Part shown: positions 34,080 through 41,932 of the stretch, piece by piece
How positions within the stretch are numbered: position 1 is the stretch's first letter
Layout of the letters: each line of letters begins with the position of its first letter
DNA from: JAIVJZ01 sp035296385
GTDB lineage: Bacteria; Acidobacteriota; Blastocatellia; Pyrinomonadales; Pyrinomonadaceae
Length of the DNA: 42,133 nt
NCBI GenBank assembly: GCA_035296385.1
Contig: DATHBB010000091.1
Span: 1 to 42,133, forward strand
Direction of reading: 5' to 3'
Notes under the pieces: generated by a model
The model's input: the letters and a program-made list of their open reading frames with translations, nothing else
Told to the model about the DNA's origin: nothing
Databases searched by the model: none
Program-made: the position numbers and the translations under genes

Positions 34080-35455
34080 TGTCAACTTCTGGTTCTATCA
34101 ACCCCGAGCGGCTACAGGAAACGGCATTCAAACTTTACGAAGCTGCTAAGACAGAGCAGAACCCAGTTATAGCTGCATCAATGATCAAAAGCGCCGAGCG
34201 TCTTTTTAATTTCTTTGGCGCCAGTGCTATATCACAGGAGGCAAAACAAGTAGTTATGGGCGATCAAAATATAGTAACTGGCGGTCAGGTTGGATCTATG
34301 GGATCAGGCTCTAAAGCAGAAGGGAATACTTTTAATCAAAATAATACTGAAGGGCAACAGCCCGTTGATATGAAGAAGTTAACTGATGAATTAGGGGCGC
34401 TTTCCCAAAAGATTTTGGAGATGGGATACACTCCTGAGAATATTGCTACGGCTGGCGCTGTAGCAAATGCTCAAATCGCTTTAAAGGGAAATGATTCTTC
34501 AAGTGCCCAGGAATCATTAACTAAGGCTGGTGAAGCGGCACTTGAAATGGCGAACGCACTCGGCATGTATGAGGCAGCAGAGGCTTTAAGAAGGTCGGGC
34601 ATTGCCACACCTGAAGATCGCGCCCGCATCCATCCTTGGGCCCAATTGCCGCACGAAGAGTTTCTTGTAGAAGAAGAGAAGATCGGCGATCTGGCACAAA
34701 GGAAAATTCTGCATAACCTTGAACGCTACGGCATTTGCTTGCTCAGACCTGTTGGTCAGGAAGCTAAGGTCCAGCTGGTTGAAAGCCTCATAACAATGCT
34801 AGGCACCGCAACCGAATGGCAGAATGAAGAAAAGGGACCAATAAAAGATATTCGACCCAAGGAAGGCGTTGATCCTAATACCGGTGACTCGAAGGGTGAT
34901 TTAGGTTTCCACGTGGATGGCACTCAGGCAGTCGAGCAACCTCCGGTATTGTTATTTCAGTATGCACTCGGTGCGCCATTAGGTGGCCACAGCAAGTTCG
35001 CCGATGCGGCTAGAATTATTCGTGACATTCCAGAGGAGCGGCGTTATCAACTGCTTGCTAACTTGGCGAGGCCGGATGCTGCTACCTTCACGAAACGAGA
35101 GATGCGGTATCAGGGGCCTATCCTTTCGTACTCGCCTACAGACCAACTTATGTTCAGGGTTAGGTTCGATGACGTAATTGACGTGCATGCAGAATGCAGA
35201 GAGGATTTTGAGTTGCTTAAAGAGAAATTCAACGATCCTTATTACCCATCGGTCTTTCAACCACGGAACGCAGATCTGGTCATCTTTGATAACTGGCGAG
35301 TGATGCACGCGAGGACAGAAGTTTACGGAGACCGGCACCATAGACGTGTCTGGTTCAACAACCTTAGGCTCGAACACCAACCTAAATGCTATTTGGGCAT
35401 CAGGCCGATTCCTAAGGCTGTGGCCGCCGAAATTGAAAGACAGAACGGCAGCTAG
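34079..35455 (+). CDS. Island gene 3, Fe(II)/2-oxoglutarate dioxygenase fused to an N-terminal module
   Basis: A 458-residue protein in two parts. Residues about 1-185 are a helical and glycine-rich module: a short helical pair, then VVMGDQNIVTGGQVGSMGSG and GNTFNQNN, then helices (MKKLTDELGALSQKILEMGY). Residues about 190-450 are a TauD-type double-stranded beta helix: iron ligands H278 and D280 (LGFHVDGTQ) and H410 (DNWRVMHARTEVYG), with R422/R423 (DRHHRRVWF) as candidate 2-oxoglutarate-binding arginines. The FDNWRVMHAR segment resembles gamma-butyrobetaine hydroxylase. It starts within the stop of gene 2 (TAATG). The GDQN/GGQVG/NTFNQ stretch resembles, from memory, modules ahead of effectors in bacterial conflict systems. 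Substrate unknown. Confidence 0.85.
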   Translation: MSTSGSINPERLQETAFKLYEAAKTEQNPVIAASMIKSAERLFNFFGASAISQEAKQVVMGDQNIVTGGQVGSMGSGSKAEGNTFNQNNTEGQQPVDMKKLTDELGALSQKILEMGYTPENIATAGAVANAQIALKGNDSSSAQESLTKAGEAALEMANALGMYEAAEALRRSGIATPEDRARIHPWAQLPHEEFLVEEEKIGDLAQRKILHNLERYGICLLRPVGQEAKVQLVESLITMLGTATEWQNEEKGPIKDIRPKEGVDPNTGDSKGDLGFHVDGTQAVEQPPVLLFQYALGAPLGGHSKFADAARIIRDIPEERRYQLLANLARPDAATFTKREMRYQGPILSYSPTDQLMFRVRFDDVIDVHAECREDFELLKEKFNDPYYPSVFQPRNADLVIFDNWRVMHARTEVYGDRHHRRVWFNNLRLEHQPKCYLGIRPIPKAVAAEIERQNGS

Positions 35456-35497
35456 ATGTGCTTTCGCATTGTCAATCAAATTAACATCCCTTAAATC

Positions 35498-35578
35498 CTA
35501 CTGATGCTTCCGAGCGAATGTCACCACCGTCGCGGCCATCTTTTCCGCCACCCTCTCTAGCCTTTCTTCGGCATCCAT
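35498..35578 (-). pseudogene. Possible gene fragment or tiny ORF at the island right edge
   Basis: On the minus strand, 26 codons from the ATG at 35578 read MDAEERLERVAEKMAATVVT and end with a stop at 35498. The composition is GC-rich and helical, unlike the island genes. It could be the start of a truncated coiled-coil protein or chance. The att-like repeat lies within its first codons. Confidence 0.2.
35566..35575 (+). repeat. Right copy of att-like direct repeat
   Basis: CTTCGGCATC, identical to the tRNA-Leu 3' end at 32350-32359 and in the same orientation. The host-like GC-rich sequence resumes just past it, and a terminator follows 23 bases later. Confidence 0.55.
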
Positions 35579-35598
35579 CTCTCGCAATCGAATAAATG

Positions 35599-35625
35599 GG
35601 GCGGCATGAAAATGCCGCCCTTTTT
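35599..35625 (+). terminator. Rho-independent terminator, probably the displaced tRNA-Leu terminator
   Basis: GGGCGGCAT (35599-35607), loop GAAA, ATGCCGCCC (35612-35620), then TTTTT. A textbook terminator. If the island is removed by joining its two direct repeats, it falls about 24 bases after tRNA-Leu, which has no terminator of its own now. Confidence 0.88.
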
Positions 35626-35655
35626 CGTTTCCCGAAGCCTTATCGCGCGCGGGCT

Positions 35656-35684
35656 TTGTGAGCTATCGCCGAGACTGTTAAACT
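35656..35684 (+). promoter_or_regulatory. Candidate promoter for the PPC-like secreted protein
   Basis: TTGTGA (35656-35661), 17 bases, TAAACT (35679-35684), ending about 27 bases before the ATG at 35712. Four of six bases match the consensus in each box. Confidence 0.35.
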
Positions 35685-35711
35685 CTCTTTCGTTCAAGTC
35701 TCTCGCGCGTT

Positions 35712-36926
35712 ATGCCGATGCCTTTTATCACTTTCAATTCAATCTCCCTGAGACACCGACTTGTTTCGACGACGGCAACTACGGCTTTGTTTCTAATCGC
35801 CGCGCTGCTGGTTGCTGCTATGGCGTCGTCGTCAGCGTTCGCGCAATCCCTTGATGTCAACTCGCCGACGCCAATCGTCTCGAACGAGATCAACGGGCGC
35901 ATAGCCCCGCTCGACATCGGCGACTCGCGTTCGACGCGATACTTCTACATCTTCAACGGCCTGCAAGGCGATCTCGAACTGTCGGTCGAAAGCAACAATC
36001 TCGACGGCGACATAGACATCTTCCTCGCGGGCAGCCTGCGCCCGCTCACCAAGGTGACGCTCTACGCCGGAGCGAGCGCGAGCCGCGCGTCGAAGACCGT
36101 CTATCTGCGCCGCGAAGAACCGCTCATCCTGCGCGTGCAGGCGCGCACGCCCAACGACGCGGAAGGCACTTACCGCATACGCTTTGGCGGCGCGTTCAGA
36201 CCCGCTTCGCCTCTCGCGGGCAACGCCACGCCGGTTGATGAGACGGCCAACGCGAACGCATCGCCCGCGAGAAGCGCGGACAGGAAAGTCAAACGCGTCT
36301 CATCGGTCGGCGCGCGCATTGAAGAACCCGTCACAGAGGTTGCCAGAGAAGAACCGAAGAAGGAAGAAGAGACGCCCACCCCGCCCGTCGCAACGAGACG
36401 AACCACGCCCGCGCCGCGAACGGCGAGAACCCGTACGCCGCCGCGCCGAACTTCGCGAGCGGAAACGGCGCGCAAGACTCCCCCGAAAACCGACACAGCC
36501 GACGCGGAGAAAGTTGAAACGTCGAAGCCGGAGAGCGCGAAGGGCGAAGTTGCGAAGACGGGCGAGGGAAACGAGCCTGACGCGGCGGAGAGGACTGCGA
36601 CGCCGAAGCCCGCACAAAGGCGACCCGTGCGCGTGCCGCGCGCGCGCAACAACCGGAACACGACGACTGCGAGAAGAAGCGACACATCAACGTCGCCCGA
36701 TGCGGTCTCGGTGCCGACGACGCCCGCGGAGAACGCCGCGCCTGCTGCGGAGGCTCCGGGCGTGCGTCTCGTCCTCGTCATGCGCGACGGCGAAAAATTC
36801 GTGCGCGACATGTCGAGCGTGCGTCGCCTGACGGTTGAGAGGGGCATGCTCGTCATCGTCTCGAAGAACGGGACGGTCGAACGGCAGCCGATGAGTTCGG
36901 TGCTGCGTATGTCGATCGAACCGTAG
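35712..36926 (+). CDS. Secreted protein with PPC-like domain and basic Pro/Thr/Arg-rich linker
   Basis: A 404-residue exported protein of unknown role. The signal peptide covers about 18-45 (ending SSSAFAQS). Residues about 60-160 resemble a bacterial pre-peptidase C-terminal (PPC) beta-sandwich: ISVES-type strands in DLELSVESNNLDGDIDIFLA and a closing GTYRIRFGGAF. Residues about 165-345 are a low-complexity linker rich in Pro, Thr, Ala, Arg and Lys (TRRTTPAPRTARTRTPPRR). The last 55 residues form a small beta domain (RLVLVMRDGEKFVRDMSSVR, then VSKNGTVERQPMSSVL). There is no catalytic motif. ATG codons at residues 1 and 3 are both possible. Confidence 0.78.
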   Translation: MPMPFITFNSISLRHRLVSTTATTALFLIAALLVAAMASSSAFAQSLDVNSPTPIVSNEINGRIAPLDIGDSRSTRYFYIFNGLQGDLELSVESNNLDGDIDIFLAGSLRPLTKVTLYAGASASRASKTVYLRREEPLILRVQARTPNDAEGTYRIRFGGAFRPASPLAGNATPVDETANANASPARSADRKVKRVSSVGARIEEPVTEVAREEPKKEEETPTPPVATRRTTPAPRTARTRTPPRRTSRAETARKTPPKTDTADAEKVETSKPESAKGEVAKTGEGNEPDAAERTATPKPAQRRPVRVPRARNNRNTTTARRSDTSTSPDAVSVPTTPAENAAPAAEAPGVRLVLVMRDGEKFVRDMSSVRRLTVERGMLVIVSKNGTVERQPMSSVLRMSIEP

Positions 36927-36973
36927 CAGGGCGGCAAAGGGAAGCGGCGCGATAAAGTCTTTCGGGCGAGCTG

Positions 36974-37696
36974 ATGGAAGAAGGACGAAACACGGAAGGG
37001 GAGGTTGAGGTCGTCAAACGGCGCGCGGGGGGCGCGTGGCGCGTCGCCGTCGTGTTGCTGGCCGTCCTCGTCGCGGTGTTGCTTTACAGTCGCGGCGAGA
37101 TGTGGTCTTCGCCGGAACAGTGGCAGGCGAACGGCGCTGGATTCGTCACGGCGTTCGCCATCGTCCTGATTATGACCGCGAGTTTGGCGTGCGGACTCAC
37201 GGCTTCATACTTTCTCATACTCACGCCGCTCCTGTTCCCGCCGCACTGGTCCGCTTTGATCACGACGGCGGGCTGCGTGCTCGGCGCGGCGGGCGGTTAC
37301 CTGTTCGCGCGTTTCGTGGGAGGGGCGTGGGCGGAGCGTTTTCGCGGCGGGCGTGCGCGGCGTTTCCTGTCAACTCATTCGAGTTTTCTCGCGCTCTTCG
37401 GACTCCGGCTCGCGCCCAGCCCGCACAGCATCGTCAACTACGCGGCGGGGCTGGCGCACATCCCGCCCGCGCGATTTTTGATCGCGACGCTGGCGGCGAT
37501 GAGCGTTAAGTCTTACGTCTATGCGATTGCCGTGCATAGCGCCGTCGGCGCGAATTCGGCGGCGGGTGTGGTGAGCGCGCCCGTCGTGCTGTCGCTCGTC
37601 GGCGTCGCCGCGCTCTCGCTCGTCGGCCACGTCTTGACCAGACGCTACGCGGCCTTGCGAGTCGCCCCGACTTCAATCCCCAATCGTCTCGGATGA
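36974..37696 (+). CDS. VTT/TVP38-TMEM64-type membrane protein
   Basis: A 240-residue inner-membrane protein with five to six hydrophobic segments. The central part shows the VTT (DedA/TVP38) signature layout: a re-entrant glycine-rich region (CVLGAAGGYLFARFVGG), then LFGLRLAPSPHSIVNYAAGL and HIPPARFLIATLAAMSVKSY, matching the F-x-R-x-x-P..N-Y-x-x-G motif of the family. VTT proteins are linked to lipid scrambling or undecaprenyl-phosphate handling. It ends about 150 bases before the chelatase gene and is probably unrelated to it. Confidence 0.83.
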   Translation: MEEGRNTEGEVEVVKRRAGGAWRVAVVLLAVLVAVLLYSRGEMWSSPEQWQANGAGFVTAFAIVLIMTASLACGLTASYFLILTPLLFPPHWSALITTAGCVLGAAGGYLFARFVGGAWAERFRGGRARRFLSTHSSFLALFGLRLAPSPHSIVNYAAGLAHIPPARFLIATLAAMSVKSYVYAIAVHSAVGANSAAGVVSAPVVLSLVGVAALSLVGHVLTRRYAALRVAPTSIPNRLG

Positions 37697-37843
37697 GCGG
37701 CGCGCGCCTGACGCGCCTCGTTCGAGAATCCGTATAGCTTTACCTGCGACCGAGAGCGCCACGTGCGAGTTGACAACATCTGCCGCGCCAGGCGTGTAAC
37801 CCGAATAACGATCAAGACTGCGCCGACAATTTCAAGCAGCGAC

Positions 37844-39955
37844 ATGACGCGACGAACCGGCACATCCAAAAAGCGAATCGCGCCGCCGCAATCGAAGCGG
37901 CACGTTTACCCGTTCGCGGCCATCGTCGGGCAGGAGGAGTTGAAACTCGGCTTGCTTCTCAACGTCATCGCGCCTTCCGTCGGCGGCGTCCTCATCATGG
38001 GACATCGCGGCACGGGAAAATCAACCGCCGTGCGCGCGCTGGCCGAACTGTTGCCGCCGCTCTCGAAAGTGCGCGGTTGTCTCTACGGCTGCGACCCTGC
38101 GGCGGAAGCCGACCTCTGCGCCGATTGCCTTACACGCCTCGCGGAGACGAGCAAACTACGAGCAGAACGCGCGCCCGTGCCGGTCGTTGATCTGCCCTTG
38201 AACGCGACCGAAGACCGCCTCGCGGGCACGATCAATTTTGAACGCGCGATCAAGGAAGGTGTCAAGACTTTCGAGCCGGGTCTGCTCGCGCGCGCGCATC
38301 GCGGCTTTCTCTACATTGACGAAGTCAATCTGCTCGAAGACCACCTCGTTGATCTGTTGCTCGACGTGTCGGCTTCGGGGCGCAACCGCGTCGAACGCGA
38401 GGGCGTTTCGATTGAGCACGCGTCGAAGTTTGTGCTGGTCGGTTCGGGCAATCCCGAAGAGGGCGAACTGAGGCCGCAACTGCTCGACCGCTTCGGCCTC
38501 TACGCGGAGATTCGCACCGCCGCACACATCGAAGAACGAGTCGAGATCATCACCCGCCGCGAAGCCTTCGACCGCGACCCGGCGGCGTTCTGCGCCGGTT
38601 GGGAGAACGAGCAGGCGCAGCTTCGACGCCGTCTCGTCCGCGCGCGCGCGTCGTTTGCGAAGGTGCGTCTCTCGATGCCGCTCGTGCGGCGGATCGCGGA
38701 ACTGTGCCAGCGTCTAAATCTTGACGGGCATCGGGGCGAGTTGACGATTGCGCGTGCGGCGCGCGCTCTGGCCGCGTTTGAGAATCGAAAGGATGTTTCG
38801 GCGGAAGACGTGCGCCGCGTGGCCGCGCTCGCCTTGCGTCATCGCCTGCGGCGCGACCCGCTCGAACAAACAAGCGGCGGCTCGCAGATCGAGCAGGCCA
38901 CGGAAGAGTTGTTCGGCGCGCGCGACAACGCGGGCGACGAAAGCGAAGCCAACGCGGGTGACGCGACGCCGCAACGTACGCCGAAAAAAACTCCGCCTGA
39001 CGAAGCGGGCGGCAACAACGGCGGCGGGCGTCAAGCGCGCTCTGCGCCGCACCGCGAAGGCGAAGGGCGCGCGCCCGATGCGCGAAGCGATGAGCGCCCC
39101 GCGCCGACGCTCGATGCGAAGTTGCCGACGGAGTCTTTCGACGAGAATTTGCGCGTCAGGCATACGCGCGCAAAGTCAATTCAACACGCGAAGCGTCGCG
39201 GAAACTCGCGGGCGAATTCTGCGAACCAGCCGCGCGGTCGTTATTCGCGCGCCGTCGCCGATGCCGCGAGAAGCGACAACCTGAAAGTTGCGCTCGATGC
39301 CACCGTGCGGGCTGCGGCCTCGTCGCAAATGTTTCGTCGGCGCGGAACGTCCACGCACGCGTTACAAATCGAGGCGGGCGACATGCGTTACAAACAGTTC
39401 AGCCGCCGCGCGGGGACGCTCTTTGTTTTCGCCGTCGACACTTCGGGCAGCATGGCGCTCAACCGCATCTCGCAGGCGAAGGGCGCGCTCGTGCGCCTAC
39501 TCCGCCAGTCATACATCAACCGCGACCGCGTTGCGCTCGTCACGTTCCGCGAACGCGAAGCGAGCTTGTTGCTCCCGCCGAGCCAATCGGGCGCGCTCGC
39601 GCGTCGCCTGCTCGACGCGCTGCCCGTCGGCGGCGCGACGCCGCTCAGTTCCGGTTTGCTTCGCGCGCTCGAAGTGTGCGAACGCGCCGCGCGACAGGGA
39701 ACGCAGCGCATCGTCCTGCTCGTCTTCACGGACGGGCGCGCGAACGTGCCGCGCGACGGACGGATCGACGCAGACCGCTCCCTTGCGCGGCGACGCATCA
39801 AGAGCGAGTTGGAAAAAATCGGCATCGCCCTGCAACGCACGGGCGTTGCTTCCGTCGTCGTCGATACGCAGAACCGCTTCACTGCGGGCGGCGAAGGCCG
39901 GGCGCTCGCGCGAGCGCTCGGCGGGCGCTACGCGCACCTGCCTTCGTTGCGGTAG
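37844..39955 (+). CDS. bchD: Magnesium-chelatase-type AAA+/VWA subunit (BchI-BchD combined architecture)
   Basis: Motor subunit that powers Mg2+ insertion into protoporphyrin IX together with BchH. Numbered from the ATG at 37844: an AAA+ module with an intact Walker A G53-T61 (GHRGTGKST), Walker B (FLYIDEVNLL, about 155-164), a sensor-type N203 (VGSGNPEEGELRPQLLDRFG), then a long Pro/Gly/Arg-rich linker (about 360-480), and a C-terminal von Willebrand A domain with the MIDAS motif FAVDTSGSMAL (about 529-539). A four-cysteine insert (C79, C83, C92, C95) lies after Walker A. Purple bacterial BchD often has a degenerate AAA+ site; this one looks active, so one protein may do the work of I and D. 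A GTG at 37763 is a possible earlier start. Alternative: the related cobaltochelatase-like group; the BchH-type neighbour argues for magnesium. Confidence 0.88.
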   Translation: MTRRTGTSKKRIAPPQSKRHVYPFAAIVGQEELKLGLLLNVIAPSVGGVLIMGHRGTGKSTAVRALAELLPPLSKVRGCLYGCDPAAEADLCADCLTRLAETSKLRAERAPVPVVDLPLNATEDRLAGTINFERAIKEGVKTFEPGLLARAHRGFLYIDEVNLLEDHLVDLLLDVSASGRNRVEREGVSIEHASKFVLVGSGNPEEGELRPQLLDRFGLYAEIRTAAHIEERVEIITRREAFDRDPAAFCAGWENEQAQLRRRLVRARASFAKVRLSMPLVRRIAELCQRLNLDGHRGELTIARAARALAAFENRKDVSAEDVRRVAALALRHRLRRDPLEQTSGGSQIEQATEELFGARDNAGDESEANAGDATPQRTPKKTPPDEAGGNNGGGRQARSAPHREGEGRAPDARSDERPAPTLDAKLPTESFDENLRVRHTRAKSIQHAKRRGNSRANSANQPRGRYSRAVADAARSDNLKVALDATVRAAASSQMFRRRGTSTHALQIEAGDMRYKQFSRRAGTLFVFAVDTSGSMALNRISQAKGALVRLLRQSYINRDRVALVTFREREASLLLPPSQSGALARRLLDALPVGGATPLSSGLLRALEVCERAARQGTQRIVLLVFTDGRANVPRDGRIDADRSLARRRIKSELEKIGIALQRTGVASVVVDTQNRFTAGGEGRALARALGGRYAHLPSLR

Positions 39956-40093
39956 CCGGCGGCTTTTTTCGCGCGACAAAAATTTCCGACGCGTCCGCGT
40001 CTCGCATTCTCATTTACAAAGCGATTGAAACCTGTCTATTTTATGTGCGCCCGTTGAGTCAGTCTTGCCGCTTCGGTTTCAGCCTGTTCAAAC

Positions 40094-41848
40094 ATGAGCG
40101 ATAGCCACGAACAACAACGCCTCACGAAGATTGAGCGCGACCGCCGCGTGCTCGAACTGTGCGAGCAGGTATCGGAGATCGAGGGGCGTCTGATCCCGAC
40201 GGGCTTGCACGTCTTCGGGCGCGCGTCCGTCGAACAAGAGCGCGCCGATTTATTGCGCATGGTCGCCTCCTTCGACAGGCCGGAGGCAAACGCGCGCGCG
40301 CTACCCAGACTCATCGAAGAAAATTTACAGATCAACTCGACTTCTCCGTTCGATAACGACAGGGCGAACTTCAATGAGGAAAATCTGCGGGCGCGTGAAC
40401 GCGTCGAAGCGATTACGCGCGAGGCCATACGGCGTTTTCTGCAAGACGGGGGCGAGGCTGCGTGTGCATGGTTGGAAGAGACGGCGCGCGTGCCGACAGT
40501 CGAATCGCGTCCGGTCTTCGCGTTGCTCGAACGCATCGCGGCGCAGTTGCAGGTCAATCAAGAGTTGGACGCTTTCGTGCGCGCGCTTCGCGGGGAGTAC
40601 ATCGAGCCGGGGCCGGGCGCGGACATCGTGCAGAATCCCGCCATCCTCCCGACGGGCAGAAACACGCACGCCGTCAACCCTTACGGCGTGCCCTCCGATC
40701 TCGCCTACGCGCGCGCCGAACGCGTCGTCAAACTTCTGCTCGAACGCCACCTCGCGGAGCACAAACGCTATCCGGCGGCGATGGCGCTCGTCCTCTGGGG
40801 ACTCGACAACATCAAGACGCAGGGCGAAGGCGTCGCTCAGGCTCTGTGGCTTCTGGGCGTGCGCCCCGTGCGCGACGGGATGAACCGCGTGACGGATGTG
40901 GAAGCGATCCCGCTCGATAAATTAGGCCGCCCGCGCATAGACGTGGTGATGACCGTCTCCGGAATATTCCGCGATCTCTTCGGCGCGACGATGGGACTTC
41001 TCGACCGCGCCGTGCGCACCGTCGCCGCGTTAGATGAACCATTGGAGTCGAACTACGTGCGGCGCAACATTCAGGCGCGTATGGAAGCGGACGCGTGCGA
41101 CTTTGAAGAGGCTGCGCTGCGCGTCTTCTCGAACGCGGCGGGCAACTACGGCACGAACGTCAACTTCATGGTGATGGATTCGCAGTGGGAAGCGGACGAC
41201 ACGCTGGCCGATCTTTTCGTCACGCGCAAGTGTTTCGCGTACGGGCGCGGCGCAGACGGGCGCACGCTTGAAGGGCGCGAAGCGCGCACGGCTTTGAACA
41301 GCGCGCTCGCACGCGTCGAAGCGACGTATCAGAATATAGACTCGTTCGAGATCGGCATCACGGACGTGGACCATTATTTTGAATATCTGGGCGGTGTCTC
41401 GAAGGCCGTGGAGAAACAGTCGGAATCGCGCCCCGCCATTTATCTGTCCGACACGCTTTCGCGCGAGGCGAAGGTGCGCTCGGTCGAAGAGACGATCCGT
41501 TTGGAGACGCGCACGAAGACGCTCAACCCGAAGTGGTACGAGGGCATGCTCAAGCACGGCTTTCGCGGCGTGGCGGAGATCGAGAGCCACGTTGCCAACA
41601 CGTTCGGGTGGAGCGCAACCGCCGACGCGGTTGACGATTGGATTTATACGGAAGTGGCCGAAACCTTCGTGCTCGACGAGCGCATGCTCGAACGCCTGCG
41701 CGAACTCAACCCGCATTCCGCGCGCTCGATAGTCGCGCGGCTGCTCGAAGCCGAGGGGCGCGGCTTCTGGCAGGCCGACCCCGAAGTGATCGAACGCGTG
41801 CGCGAAACTTTGATCGAACTCGAAGACAGGCTCGAAGGCGTCGCCTGA
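40094..41848 (+). CDS. bchH: Magnesium chelatase subunit H, C-terminal half as a separate protein
   Basis: A 584-residue cytosolic protein matching only the second half of BchH/ChlH (normally about 1,200-1,400 residues). It opens with an added start (MSDSHEQQRLTKIERDRRVL) and enters the family at EIEGRLIPTGLHVFGR (about 30-45). Further hallmarks are VNPYGVPSDLAYARAERVV, MALVLWGLDNIKTQGEG, VMTVSGIFRDLFGA, DEPLESNYVRRN, NAAGNYGTNVNFMV, and the C-terminal LEDRLEGVA. The frame is clean at both ends, so this is a complete gene rather than a frameshifted remnant. It follows the motor subunit on the same strand by about 140 bases. The DUF3479-type N-terminus is missing and appears to start in the next gene. 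CobN is the related alternative, but the DEPLE..NFVRK-like segment favours BchH. Confidence 0.9.
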   Translation: MSDSHEQQRLTKIERDRRVLELCEQVSEIEGRLIPTGLHVFGRASVEQERADLLRMVASFDRPEANARALPRLIEENLQINSTSPFDNDRANFNEENLRARERVEAITREAIRRFLQDGGEAACAWLEETARVPTVESRPVFALLERIAAQLQVNQELDAFVRALRGEYIEPGPGADIVQNPAILPTGRNTHAVNPYGVPSDLAYARAERVVKLLLERHLAEHKRYPAAMALVLWGLDNIKTQGEGVAQALWLLGVRPVRDGMNRVTDVEAIPLDKLGRPRIDVVMTVSGIFRDLFGATMGLLDRAVRTVAALDEPLESNYVRRNIQARMEADACDFEEAALRVFSNAAGNYGTNVNFMVMDSQWEADDTLADLFVTRKCFAYGRGADGRTLEGREARTALNSALARVEATYQNIDSFEIGITDVDHYFEYLGGVSKAVEKQSESRPAIYLSDTLSREAKVRSVEETIRLETRTKTLNPKWYEGMLKHGFRGVAEIESHVANTFGWSATADAVDDWIYTEVAETFVLDERMLERLRELNPHSARSIVARLLEAEGRGFWQADPEVIERVRETLIELEDRLEGVA

Positions 41849-41932
41849 ATCCTATCTCTGAAGGGCGCGGTTGTTGAATGAGGTCGGCGCGGCTGCGCCT
41901 GAACTGCTGAAAAGTTCTGTTCTGAAAAAAGT

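Larger units (their letters stand above)
32350..35575 (+). mobile_element. Small tRNA-Leu-associated genomic island (three genes, no integrase)
   Basis: Between two copies of CTTCGGCATC the DNA is clearly AT-richer than on either side. Codon choice shifts from G/C-ending to A/T-ending triplets, and the common GCG/CGC words of the host nearly vanish. The island holds three overlapping plus-strand genes and a short leader region. No integrase or transposase is visible, so it would be mobilised in trans or is a decayed remnant. Boundaries are inferred from the repeats. Confidence 0.6.

Noticed and set aside
32666..35455. Island as a prophage or IS remnant
   Set aside because: No integrase, transposase, capsid or replication gene is visible; all three genes are intact and coupled.
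40094..41848. C-terminal BchH half as a frameshifted or truncated pseudogene
   Set aside because: It has its own start, no internal stops and conserved motifs to the last residue; upstream DNA encodes the motor subunit, not the missing N-terminus.
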